From: Geoglobus ahangari
GTDB lineage: Archaea > Halobacteriota > Archaeoglobi > Archaeoglobales > Archaeoglobaceae
Assembly (NCBI RefSeq): GCF_001006045.1
Contig: NZ_CP011267.1
Location: 434,001 to 498,000, forward strand
Reading direction: 5' to 3'
DNA: 64,000 bases
Shown here: piece by piece, positions 1-7,555 of the stretch
Numbering within the stretch: the first letter of the stretch is position 1
Layout of the letters: every line of letters begins with the position of its first letter
Program-made: the position numbers and the translations under genes
Notes under the pieces: generated by a model
Seen by the model: only the letters and a program-made list of their open reading frames with translations
Databases searched by the model: none
Told to the model about the DNA's origin: nothing

Positions 1-1
1 T

Positions 2-76
2 GAGTATGTGTACGCGTTTTATCTGGCGCTCACTGCATGCGTTGTGGCGATCTTGACACTCAAAGATACGGGTTGA
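2..76 (+). CDS. C-terminal end of an unidentified membrane protein (partial)
   Basis: Only the last 24 codons and the TGA stop lie in the window. They encode a hydrophobic stretch (YVYAFYLALTACVVAILTL) followed by a short charged tail, KDTG. This looks like a final transmembrane helix with a cytoplasmic end, as in many transporters, but the family cannot be told from so little sequence. The reading frame is open to the left edge. Confidence 0.5.
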   Translation, partial: EYVYAFYLALTACVVAILTLKDTG

Positions 77-122
77 AACGAAACTACCCAATATCGTCAG
101 GCTAAGGACTTTTGTAAAATAT

Positions 123-467
123 TTAGTCATCCAATTCTTCAAGGATTTTAATTATTTCAGGTTTAAGTCTTGGAATCTCATATTTTATGGCATCCCACAC
201 TAACTTGTAATCAACTCCAAAATAAGCGTGGATTAATCTATCCCTCATTCCAGCCATTCTTTTCCAAGGAAGCAAAGGATATCTTTCCCTGATGTCATCC
301 GGAATGTTTTTAGCCGCCTCACCAATAATCTCCAATTTCCTCACAACCGCACTCCTGACAAGATCATTTTTAACAAAACCCTCATAGCCCATATCTCCAA
401 CAAAAGATTCTATGGCTTCCATCGCTTCAATTATGTCTTTTAGAAAGAGTCTGTAGTCCCTTCTCAT
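123..467 (-). CDS. hepT: HepT-like HEPN-domain toxin (DUF86)
   Basis: This 114-residue all-helical protein belongs to the HEPN/DUF86 family, the toxin of the HepT-MntA toxin-antitoxin system. HepT toxins are RNases. The catalytic R-x4-H-x-Y signature is visible near residue 77 as RDRLIHAY. The gene overlaps the end of its MntA partner by 4 bp, the usual coupled arrangement, with antitoxin first and toxin second. A second, independent pair of the same kind lies at the right end of the window. Assignment to the family is secure; activity of this copy is inferred. Confidence 0.9.
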   Translation of the reverse strand: MRRDYRLFLKDIIEAMEAIESFVGDMGYEGFVKNDLVRSAVVRKLEIIGEAAKNIPDDIRERYPLLPWKRMAGMRDRLIHAYFGVDYKLVWDAIKYEIPRLKPEIIKILEELDD

Positions 468-757
468 ACAATTACAACCTCTTTCAATATCCTATCTTTC
501 AATTCAGGCCTTAATGCTCTTTCCGAGACGATATCCACCCTAACACCGAGCTTTTCCTCAAGGTACTCAGCAAGACCAACCAGATCGAATACAGTCGCTC
601 CCTCCATGAACCTGACGAGGATATCAATGTCACTATCTGGCTTCCCTTCACCACGCGCATATGAACCAAATACCCCAATTATTTCAGCCTTAAATTCTCT
701 TTTTATTTCATCTCTGTGCTTCTTCAGGATGCTTATTATTTCCTCAAGTGTTTTCAT
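464..757 (-). CDS. mntA: MntA-like minimal nucleotidyltransferase (antitoxin)
   Basis: This is a small protein of the minimal nucleotidyltransferase family. It carries the GSYARGE motif followed by DSDIDILV, the G-S-x10-D-x-D pattern that binds metal and nucleotide. In characterised HepT-MntA systems the MntA partner AMPylates a tyrosine next to the HEPN active site and neutralises the toxin. The start was placed at the ATG at 757 because a GGTGG ribosome-binding site lies just upstream. An in-frame GTG three codons earlier is possible but would sit on top of that site. Confidence 0.88.
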   Translation of the reverse strand: MKTLEEIISILKKHRDEIKREFKAEIIGVFGSYARGEGKPDSDIDILVRFMEGATVFDLVGLAEYLEEKLGVRVDIVSERALRPELKDRILKEVVIV

Positions 758-977
758 AGCTCCCACCTTATTTAAACAGCGTTTCCTTCAGATCACTCAA
801 TTAGACTATAAGTAGAAAGTAGACTAATAATAAACTAACCCCACATCAAGTATTTAAGAGTAACAATCAATTGGCCAAAACACTAAAAAGACAACCCTTT
901 CAACTCTGCAAGCATCTCTGAAAAAACGCACGTCATTCAAAGAACCGCAATACCACAAATAATCGAATTTTTAGAAA

Positions 978-2351
978 CTAATTCCAAGTGACGTTTCCAG
1001 TCGGTTCAGATTCCACATTGAAGGTTATACTTGCTGAATATGTTATTCCGCTTCTAGCGTGGCAGCGATTACAATAATAAATATCCCACCGAGTTCCATA
1101 TCCGCCACTTCCATGACACCATGAACATTGGCCAAAGTCTACATTCGAGTAATGATTCCCAGCCGCATGGCAGCCCATGCAGATGTTACCCACAAACGAA
1201 TTGGGGAGCGTGACAGTCTGATTGAGAAAGTTCATGTGATCAGATGTTGTGACCATTGCACTGGAGACTGGATCCATAATTGCTTCTTTGGTTTTTCCGT
1301 ACCCGTGGCAGGTCAGACACGTCAGTTTTTCAGCCACATGCACTCTCAAGGAGTTCGTGTCAAGTGAGACGTTTTGCAGATCGTAAGTCAGGTCAGCGTC
1401 TGGATTAAGATTGCGATACTCCTCAACATTGTGACACTCGAGGCAGTAAGTGGTGTTCACCCAAGAGCTCCTGTAGGTTCCATTTATGTAGTGGTATCTC
1501 AAATGTCCCCAGTTGTTGTTATCGCCCCAACCATCCCCTCCAGATGAACTACCGTGTTCATAAGGGTCTATCTCCACCGGAGCATGAATGAGATTCTGCC
1601 TTTCAGTCCCAAGAGTCCCGTTTACGAGAGAATCATAGATGTTCTTGTGGCACTTTATGCAGAAGTTCGGATCGTTAAAACTCGCGGCAACCCACTCGTG
1701 CTTACCCCCAGATCTCGGCAGGGATACCTCGTACGTTCTCGTCCCGTTGACGTCTGTGAGGGGATCGAAGACGAGGTTCCATCCCGAGTCCTTCGTGTAC
1801 GTCATGTTCCAGAAGTACCTGTAAGTTATCTGCACGCTGAAGTTCGTGTGGCATGCAAGGCAGGCTTCATTCTCTCCAATAGCTATTCCGCTCTGGTTTG
1901 CCCATTCCACGAAGTTCTTGTGAGCAACATAGTCTGGAATGGGTGTGGTGTTGAACGCTCTTGCAACCGGTGCGGTTTTTGTTTGTCCGAGGTAGTCGAT
2001 GTACTGACCGTTTCCCCCGTGGCAGTCAAGGCATCTTGGCACGTAGGCTGCGTGGGCTTCTTTTCCTGCGACCCAGCTGGTGGAGTCGGCTTCAGCATAC
2101 GTGATTGTCACACCATACGCTGTCTGCTTGATCCTGTGGCATTCCTCGCATGCAAAGTTGGAGTGAATTTGTGATTTTGCGAGTTCATCTGCAATCTGGG
2201 GGTGGCAGGAGGTGCAGTTGATGTCGTTCTGAGAGCCACTGAGATCCACGAAGGTGTGCTGGCTGACGAACAGAGATGGCGTTTCGAGAAGCATGACTAC
2301 GCTGAGGGCGAAGAATGCGATTGTCACCAAGAGAGTCTTAGTCGGGCTCAT
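978..2351 (-). CDS. Decahaem c-type cytochrome, membrane anchored
   Basis: The protein has 457 residues and ten CxxCH haem c-binding motifs (CTSCH, CEECH, CLDCH, CLACH, CIKCH, CLECH, CLTCH, CMGCH, CSWCH, CNRCH). An N-terminal hydrophobic helix (about residues 7-27) acts as an export signal or membrane anchor, and no C-terminal membrane segment is seen. Asn-x-Ser/Thr sequons are frequent, suggesting an exposed, possibly glycosylated protein. It overlaps the preceding cytochrome gene by 4 bp. It is a close paralogue of the nine-haem protein upstream: both end with an ESEP(T/S)G segment. It probably moves electrons across the cell envelope, as in dissimilatory iron reduction; that role is inferred from context. 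Confidence 0.9.
   Translation of the reverse strand: MSPTKTLLVTIAFFALSVVMLLETPSLFVSQHTFVDLSGSQNDINCTSCHPQIADELAKSQIHSNFACEECHRIKQTAYGVTITYAEADSTSWVAGKEAHAAYVPRCLDCHGGNGQYIDYLGQTKTAPVARAFNTTPIPDYVAHKNFVEWANQSGIAIGENEACLACHTNFSVQITYRYFWNMTYTKDSGWNLVFDPLTDVNGTRTYEVSLPRSGGKHEWVAASFNDPNFCIKCHKNIYDSLVNGTLGTERQNLIHAPVEIDPYEHGSSSGGDGWGDNNNWGHLRYHYINGTYRSSWVNTTYCLECHNVEEYRNLNPDADLTYDLQNVSLDTNSLRVHVAEKLTCLTCHGYGKTKEAIMDPVSSAMVTTSDHMNFLNQTVTLPNSFVGNICMGCHAAGNHYSNVDFGQCSWCHGSGGYGTRWDIYYCNRCHARSGITYSASITFNVESEPTGNVTWN
1813..2062. repeat. 250-bp tract identical to 3844-4093
   Basis: Every base in this tract matches the tract at 3844-4093 in the paralogous cytochrome gene, at a constant offset of 2031 bp. 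It encodes the region carrying haem motifs three and four. Sequence on both sides has diverged, so this looks like gene conversion between paralogues rather than a simple recent duplication. Confidence 0.9.
2133..2231. repeat. 99-bp tract identical to 4164-4262
   Basis: This is a second perfectly matching block between the decahaem and nonahaem cytochrome genes, at the same 2031-bp offset. It covers haem motifs one and two. It is separated from the 250-bp block by about 70 bp of diverged sequence. Confidence 0.9.
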
Positions 2352-3094
2352 CTTACCACCTCGTAAGTGCCCTTCACCGTTCTGTCAGTGGAATTGATCC
2401 TGTAGACTGTGGTTGCAACCGAGGAGCTCTCAATCTGCCAGGAGGACTGCGTGGATGTGTAGGTGTTGTTGACGACTATGCTGATCCCGCTTGCGGACGT
2501 GTAGTTGAAGAGCAGCCACACCTGAGTGTGGCAGGCGATGCAGGCCTCGTTTACGTCGAACAGCAGATCTGACTTTTTAGATTCGATGGCAAATTCTCTG
2601 TGGGCCGCATAAATTCCGGTATCGTAGCTTAAGCCAGTTACACCGAGACCTCCTGCTTCGGGAGGGTGAAAGTTGGGAACGGGGGAGTGGCAAACGTCAT
2701 TGCTGCATGCGTACTCATAGTGGGAGTGGTTGTAGGCGACCGCGCTGTCACTCTTGTAGCCGCTGTGACAGATTAAGCAGCTCAATACAGAGGCGGCATG
2801 GGCACCACTCCCGGGATATACATCCCCACCAAAGTCGGAGGCGTAGGACTTCGCTCCTCCCGGCTGGCCTGAGAGGTTCACCCCCCTGTGGCAGTGCTCG
2901 CACGTGAGAGCACTGTGGTGTGGACTGTTTGCCAGCTCATCTCTAACGTCAGCATGACATTTCTCACATGGGATCTGGTTCCCCTGCTCGCTGATGTTGT
3001 ACCAGTAGTGCTGTCCTGCGAAAAAAGAGATGGTAGAAGGTAAGACGAAAACCCCGAGAGTGAATAGGATGATTGTGATGAGGATAACTCTCAT
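2348..3094 (-). CDS. Pentahaem c-type cytochrome with one CX4CH site
   Basis: This is a 248-residue protein with an N-terminal hydrophobic anchor followed by the GQHYWYN segment shared by the small cytochromes of this operon. It has four CxxCH motifs (CEKCH, CEHCH, CLICH, CIACH) and one longer CSNDVCH motif at the place where a paralogue has CSKCH. The start was set at the ATG at 3094. The reading frame is open further upstream, but that extension overlaps the end of the nine-haem gene and lacks the anchor at its N-terminus. The end overlaps the decahaem gene by 4 bp. Its tail (KGTYEVVR) is identical to that of the tetrahaem protein at 4379-5071. Confidence 0.87.
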   Translation of the reverse strand: MRVILITIILFTLGVFVLPSTISFFAGQHYWYNISEQGNQIPCEKCHADVRDELANSPHHSALTCEHCHRGVNLSGQPGGAKSYASDFGGDVYPGSGAHAASVLSCLICHSGYKSDSAVAYNHSHYEYACSNDVCHSPVPNFHPPEAGGLGVTGLSYDTGIYAAHREFAIESKKSDLLFDVNEACIACHTQVWLLFNYTSASGISIVVNNTYTSTQSSWQIESSSVATTVYRINSTDRTVKGTYEVVR

Positions 3095-3185
3095 ATAATA
3101 AAAATTCTGGAAATGATAGTACTTAAAAGTTATGTGACCAAAAACCAATCCCCAATTACCCTGATTTGGAAAATGAAAGTAAAGG

Positions 3186-4382
3186 TCACCATTTTGAATT
3201 GATGCAATATCCACTTGGCTCAGATTCGATATACACAGACCTGGAACCCTTGGAATGGCATGAACCACACTGGCCACTAGAAGGATGAACCGCCGCCTCA
3301 TGACAGCCCATGCAGAGATCTCCTACAAAAACTCGTTTGAGTCCCCAGTTGGTTATGCTGTCAACGAGCGTCCGGTGACCGGTGTGACAGTCAAAACACA
3401 CTATTGCCTCCGCCGCATGTACATTCGCGGAGTTTTGACTTCTCGGATTGGCATTTTGAGACACCAGACTGTACTTGTAATCGTTGTGACACTGAATGCA
3501 ATATGTGGTGTTGACCCACAAGCTTCGTATGTTCTTATCATTGGACAGGGTGTGGTAAAAGGGGTTCCACTCCTCAGTATCAATTATAGCCGGAGCGTGT
3601 GTGATGTAGGGCTCATTGGTATCGTAGGGATTTGGTGTCCCGTTCACAAGAGCATCATAGATATTTTTGTGACATTTTATGCAGAAGCTCTGGTTCCATG
3701 AGTCCTGAGAGGTAAGACTCACAGCCTTCCACTCGTGCTTACCCTGATCACCACTTTTGTTGAAGTCTATCGTGTATTCCCTCGTCCCATTAACACTGAA
3801 ACTCTGGAGATTCCAGTTCGACAGTCTGTAAGAGATGTCGTAAAAGTACCTGTAAGTTATCTGCACGCTGAAGTTCGTGTGGCATGCAAGGCAGGCTTCA
3901 TTCTCTCCAATAGCTATTCCGCTCTGGTTTGCCCATTCCACGAAGTTCTTGTGAGCAACATAGTCTGGAATGGGTGTGGTGTTGAACGCTCTTGCAACCG
4001 GTGCGGTTTTTGTTTGTCCGAGGTAGTCGATGTACTGACCGTTTCCCCCGTGGCAGTCAAGGCATCTTGGCACGTAGGCTGCGTGGGCTTCTTCACCAAT
4101 TGTTCTCGGTCCTGCTTTCTGCTCTGCGTAGGTTATTGTTTTTCCCTCTGCAGTTTGCTTGACCCTGTGGCATTCCTCGCATGCAAAGTTGGAGTGAATT
4201 TGTGATTTTGCGAGTTCATCTGCAATCTGGGGGTGGCAGGAGGTGCAGTTGATGTCGTTCTGGTTGCTGTTGAGGTTAACGAAGTAGTGCTGACCCAAGA
4301 GTATCGAGGGCGTCTGCTGAATGGCTATCGCCATGACAGAGGCTGCAATGATGAGCACGAGTGCCCCTTTCCAGGCTTTCAT
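3186..4382 (-). CDS. Nonahaem c-type cytochrome, membrane anchored
   Basis: The 398-residue protein has nine CxxCH motifs (CTSCH, CEECH, CLDCH, CLACH, CIKCH, CIQCH, CFDCH, CMGCH, CGSCH) and an N-terminal hydrophobic anchor. It is colinear with the decahaem paralogue except that the last haem motif is missing and the middle is shortened. Long stretches of DNA are identical between the two genes. It overlaps the upstream tetrahaem gene by 4 bp, so the two are translationally coupled. It is likely an outer or extracellular electron-carrying partner of that small cytochrome. Confidence 0.9.
   Translation of the reverse strand: MKAWKGALVLIIAASVMAIAIQQTPSILLGQHYFVNLNSNQNDINCTSCHPQIADELAKSQIHSNFACEECHRVKQTAEGKTITYAEQKAGPRTIGEEAHAAYVPRCLDCHGGNGQYIDYLGQTKTAPVARAFNTTPIPDYVAHKNFVEWANQSGIAIGENEACLACHTNFSVQITYRYFYDISYRLSNWNLQSFSVNGTREYTIDFNKSGDQGKHEWKAVSLTSQDSWNQSFCIKCHKNIYDALVNGTPNPYDTNEPYITHAPAIIDTEEWNPFYHTLSNDKNIRSLWVNTTYCIQCHNDYKYSLVSQNANPRSQNSANVHAAEAIVCFDCHTGHRTLVDSITNWGLKRVFVGDLCMGCHEAAVHPSSGQCGSCHSKGSRSVYIESEPSGYCINSKW
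3844..4093. repeat. 250-bp tract identical to 1813-2062
   Basis: This is the partner of the identical tract in the decahaem cytochrome gene. The offset is 2031 bp, with no mismatch found on direct comparison. Confidence 0.9.
4164..4262. repeat. 99-bp tract identical to 2133-2231
   Basis: This is the partner of the second identical tract in the decahaem gene and encodes haem motifs one and two. Confidence 0.9.
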
Positions 4383-5071
4383 CTTACCACCTCATACGTC
4401 CCTTTAGCGGTTCGATCTGCGGAGTTTATGGCGTAGGTTATGTTGCTGGCCGGCGAAAACGTCCAGCTCTGCGTAACACCGGTTCCATCACTCGCATAGC
4501 TCTCTTCGATGGTAACACCCATGCTCCTCACGGTCGTGTAGTTGTAGTTCAGCTCGATCTGCGTGTGGCAGGCGATGCATGCCTCGTTTTCACCGAGAAG
4601 TAGCGTGATGCCTCTGGCCTCGAGCACGAACTCCCTGTGCGCTGCAAGCGCTCCAGTATCGGTTGAGTCGTTAGTCAGACCAAAGCCTCCAGCACGGGGA
4701 GCGCCGTAGAGCGAGGGTGCGTGGCAGTACAGGCACTGGATGTTCGTAGCAGCGTGAGCCTCCTTACCCACCCACGTGCCAGCACCATCACCCTTCGCAT
4801 AGGTTATGCTGCTGTTTACACGGTGACAGAAGGTGCAGTCCTGACCATCTGCAGAGTACGGATCACCTTTCTGCTTTATGTGGTATATCCCCCTGCTCAG
4901 CTCCTCAAGAACATCTGCATGACATTTTTCACACGGAATCTGATTCCCCCCCGGATTCACGTCATACCAGTAGTGCTGCCCCGCAAAGAGCGAGATGGTG
5001 GAGGGTAAGGCTATTAAACCGACTGCAAACACGCCTATGATGATGAGGAAGATTTTTCCCGCGCTTACCAT
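4379..5071 (-). CDS. Tetrahaem c-type cytochrome, membrane anchored
   Basis: The protein has 230 residues, an N-terminal transmembrane helix ending in LPSTISLFAGQHYWY, and four CxxCH motifs (CEKCH, CTFCH, CLYCH, CIACH). It shares its N-terminal anchor and the EACIACHT segment with the other small cytochromes of the operon. Its last codons overlap the start of the nonahaem gene (ATGA). Together the two form a small-plus-large cytochrome module that is repeated immediately downstream. The small membrane-anchored member may pass electrons from the membrane pool to the large one; this is inference from architecture only. Confidence 0.88.
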   Translation of the reverse strand: MVSAGKIFLIIIGVFAVGLIALPSTISLFAGQHYWYDVNPGGNQIPCEKCHADVLEELSRGIYHIKQKGDPYSADGQDCTFCHRVNSSITYAKGDGAGTWVGKEAHAATNIQCLYCHAPSLYGAPRAGGFGLTNDSTDTGALAAHREFVLEARGITLLLGENEACIACHTQIELNYNYTTVRSMGVTIEESYASDGTGVTQSWTFSPASNITYAINSADRTAKGTYEVVR

Positions 5072-5159
5072 CCAGTATTAATTTGTTTTCACCGGCTATA
5101 AACCTTTTCCACGTAAAAGAGCCGCGAAACTGAAAAGCAATGATAAAAAATTAAAATAA

Positions 5160-5417
5160 GGTTTACTTGTAGTTCACGCCAGGAACGTTGCCCGGCCAGT
5201 TCGTTGAATACGTGGTTGATCCGCTGCCGGTCGTGTTGCCCCAGACGACTGCGGTTGCGGTGCCGTTTATCGTCCAGCTAGTTATGGTCCAGTTGTGCGG
5301 TCCGTTAGCAGTGGTTATAGGATTGCCAAATCCAATGTTGAACTCGAGTGCTCTGCTGTGGTTCCAGGTGATCTTGACTGCGACGTGAGTGTGGCAGGCG
5401 ATGCAGGCCTCGTTCGC
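5160..5417. repeat. 258-bp tract identical to 6530-6787
   Basis: The tract matches 6530-6787 base for base at an offset of 1370 bp. It covers the 3' end of this cytochrome gene, including the stop codon and one base beyond. Identity stops abruptly at both ends. It encodes the last haem motif (CIACH) and a Gly/Ser/Thr/Asn-rich tail. Confidence 0.95.
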
Positions 5418-5957
5418 CGACAGAAGCAGGTCTCCACCCTTGGCCTCGAGAACAAACTCCCTGTGCGCTGCAAGCGCTCCAGTATCCCCCGTCTCACCGG
5501 TAAGACCGAATCCTCCGGCTATGGGAGGATACAGCGATGGAGAGTGGCACTTAGAACATAGCGTCGAATCCGATGTGTTGTACTCCGCGTGTGAGTGGTT
5601 TACCTGTTCACTCCACGGAGCAGGCTCGTTTCCGCTGTGGCATATCAGGCAGCTGACAATCGATGCTGCGTGTGCTTCCTTTCCACTGATTATCGTCCCA
5701 CCGCCCCTGTCAGATGCATAGGTAATGTTAACGCCCCTGTGGCAGAGCTCGCACTCGAAATTCTCGTGATAGGGGTTGTTCCTGAGCTCCTCGTAAACGT
5801 CAGCGTGGCACTTCTCGCATGGGATCTGAGAGCCAGCTCCGCTAATGTCGTACCAGTAGTGCTGTCCCGCAAAGAGCGAGACAGTGCTCGGCAGAGCTAT
5901 AAGCCCAACTGCCGTCAGCACCACAAAGGCAAGTATAACTCTCGCTACCAAATTCAT
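5163..5957 (-). CDS. Pentahaem c-type cytochrome, membrane anchored
   Basis: The 264-residue protein begins with a hydrophobic anchor that ends in LPSTVSLFAGQHYWY. It carries five CxxCH motifs: CEKCH, CELCH, CLICH, CSKCH and CIACH. After the last haem motif comes a tail rich in Asn, Thr, Gly and Ser with several N-glycosylation sequons. That tail is identical, at DNA level, to that of the tetrahaem protein at 6533-7309. It is part of the same minus-strand operon. A role in envelope electron transfer is inferred. Confidence 0.9.
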   Translation of the reverse strand: MNLVARVILAFVVLTAVGLIALPSTVSLFAGQHYWYDISGAGSQIPCEKCHADVYEELRNNPYHENFECELCHRGVNITYASDRGGGTIISGKEAHAASIVSCLICHSGNEPAPWSEQVNHSHAEYNTSDSTLCSKCHSPSLYPPIAGGFGLTGETGDTGALAAHREFVLEAKGGDLLLSANEACIACHTHVAVKITWNHSRALEFNIGFGNPITTANGPHNWTITSWTINGTATAVVWGNTTGSGSTTYSTNWPGNVPGVNYK

Positions 5958-6005
5958 CCCCCCGGAAGAAGGTTGTTTTCAGAACATATAACCTTTTTGT
6001 TAAAA

Positions 6006-6458
6006 TTATTTTTCCCATGAAACATTCCATGTGATTCGCTTGCTGTCGGTTGCAACGGTCGCAAATTTGCCATCCTTCTTTTCCACAACATCCACAACCA
6101 CAACCAGCAGATCTCCCTTCTCCGGAACTTCTTCAGGACTCCTGAACCCAACATAAACCTTTATGCTGCCACCCTCCTTGCTCAATGGAACGTAGGTGAC
6201 TGGCGTCACGTCTCTCAGGTTCTTGCCGAGTATGTAGGCATAGACGTGAATACCCGGATACGGCGGTTGTTCGTAAATGTTCCTCACATCTTTCTTGTCG
6301 ACCAGAACTCCCTTGGCCTCATGTATCTCCACAACGTGGTTCCCGGACACATTGTAATGGGAGAAGATCACCTCAATCGCCGGAAGTTTCTCAGGCTGTG
6401 ATCCCACACATGCACTCAAAATTACAGCCGCTGCCAGCAAAATTAAGCGAACACGCAT
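6006..6458 (-). CDS. Putative exported lipoprotein inside the cytochrome operon
   Basis: This 150-residue protein begins with a lipoprotein-type signal, a hydrophobic stretch ending in ILSACVGS, so Cys17 would be the lipidated residue. The rest is a mainly beta, soluble domain with no haem motif or recognisable family. It lies between two cytochrome genes in the same direction, so it is probably co-transcribed. It may be an accessory or assembly factor for the surface cytochromes. It is the only gene without haem motifs in the block. Confidence 0.75.
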   Translation of the reverse strand: MRVRLILLAAAVILSACVGSQPEKLPAIEVIFSHYNVSGNHVVEIHEAKGVLVDKKDVRNIYEQPPYPGIHVYAYILGKNLRDVTPVTYVPLSKEGGSIKVYVGFRSPEEVPEKGDLLVVVVDVVEKKDGKFATVATDSKRITWNVSWEK

Positions 6459-6529
6459 GTATCAACCTCCTAATGCAAAATAGGCAGCATGCACAAAAAA
6501 TTTTCGAAAAAGAGTAAAAAGAAAGGTTG

Positions 6530-6787
6530 GGTTTACTTGTAGTTCACGCCAGGAACGTTGCCCGGCCAGTTCGTTGAATACGTGGTTGATCCGCTGCCGG
6601 TCGTGTTGCCCCAGACGACTGCGGTTGCGGTGCCGTTTATCGTCCAGCTAGTTATGGTCCAGTTGTGCGGTCCGTTAGCAGTGGTTATAGGATTGCCAAA
6701 TCCAATGTTGAACTCGAGTGCTCTGCTGTGGTTCCAGGTGATCTTGACTGCGACGTGAGTGTGGCAGGCGATGCAGGCCTCGTTCGC
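6530..6787. repeat. 258-bp tract identical to 5160-5417
   Basis: This is the partner of the identical tract at the 3' end of the neighbouring pentahaem gene. The upstream parts of the two genes are diverged. Confidence 0.95.
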
Positions 6788-7309
6788 GTCCTGAAGGGTA
6801 CCATCCTGAATCGCCCTCGCTATGAACGCGTTATGTGCCTCATAAGTTCCATTCTTCGTACCATAGTTATATGGTGAAGTTACGCCAAAGTCGGAAACAT
6901 TGAAACCTCCAGCCGGAGGACCATAGTTGTTGGTCTCATCAGGGCTCCACTCGTGGCACAGCATACATGCAACCACGCTCGCTGCGTGTGCCTGCTTTCC
7001 AGAGACCCATCCTCCACCAGCAGTACCATCGTCAGCGGCATAAGTTATGCTCGTATTACCCCTGTGACATGCGGCACAGTCGTTCCTATCAGCATAATTG
7101 TTGCCACCCCAGTTTACGTGGAACTTGCTCTGATTGAGCTCCTCAAACACATCCGCATGGCACTTCTCACAGGGTATGTCATTTCCACTCTGGTTTACAT
7201 TGTACCAGTAGTGCTGTCCTGCGAAAAGAGATACCGTGCTTGGCAGAGCAATTACTCCCACCGCAATGATCACGACGGTGGCCAGCAACAACCTACTACT
7301 ACCTAACAT
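6533..7309 (-). CDS. Tetrahaem c-type cytochrome, first gene of the operon
   Basis: The protein has about 258 residues, an N-terminal membrane anchor (LPSTVSLFAGQHYWY) and four CxxCH motifs: CEKCH, CAACH, CMLCH and CIACH. The start was set at the ATG at 7309 because a GGTGGAT ribosome-binding site precedes it by three bases; an in-frame GTG three codons upstream overlaps that site. A TATA-like element (GATTTTTAAAC in the reverse direction, around 7340-7350) lies upstream, so transcription of the whole cytochrome block probably begins here. Its C-terminal third is shared with the pentahaem protein downstream. Confidence 0.88.
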   Translation of the reverse strand: MLGSSRLLLATVVIIAVGVIALPSTVSLFAGQHYWYNVNQSGNDIPCEKCHADVFEELNQSKFHVNWGGNNYADRNDCAACHRGNTSITYAADDGTAGGGWVSGKQAHAASVVACMLCHEWSPDETNNYGPPAGGFNVSDFGVTSPYNYGTKNGTYEAHNAFIARAIQDGTLQDANEACIACHTHVAVKITWNHSRALEFNIGFGNPITTANGPHNWTITSWTINGTATAVVWGNTTGSGSTTYSTNWPGNVPGVNYK

Positions 7310-7475
7310 TTCATCCACCCCAAATTATACTCTGTTAATCATTGTTTAAAAATCTTTCTTATCCGGTAAAGACGTCATTGCAATGATGAGATTTTACAGT
7401 TCGTCTAACAGCCGGTAACAAAAACCCCAAAAGAGTGTTCACCAGCACGCTGTGAAATCTACATCCAATGAGAAA

Positions 7476-7503
7476 AATAATAATGTTTATAATTGTTATT
7501 ATT
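7476..7503. promoter_or_regulatory. Inverted repeat in the divergent promoter region
   Basis: A perfect 8-bp inverted repeat (AATAATAA, 12-base spacer, TTATTATT) lies in the 246-bp gap between the cytochrome operon and the divergent membrane-protein gene. A TATA-like box for the rightward gene (AGATTTAAAACC, about 7522-7533) lies 20-30 bp downstream. It could be an operator, but in such AT-rich sequence chance is a real alternative. Nothing else was seen in this gap. Confidence 0.35.
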
Positions 7504-7555
7504 ATGAGAAGATTTCGAGGAAAGATTTAAAACCGATAAGGCAAAGAGAGAACCA

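Noticed and set aside
1554-2174. A 206-codon plus-strand open frame across the decahaem gene
   Set aside because: It lies antisense to a gene with ten clear haem motifs. A matching antisense frame occurs in the nonahaem paralogue because the DNA is shared. It is a shadow of biased codon use.
3095-3301. N-terminal extension of the pentahaem cytochrome at 2348-3094
   Set aside because: The extension overlaps the 3' end of the nonahaem gene and would place the membrane anchor inside the protein. The ATG at 3094 starts directly before the anchor.
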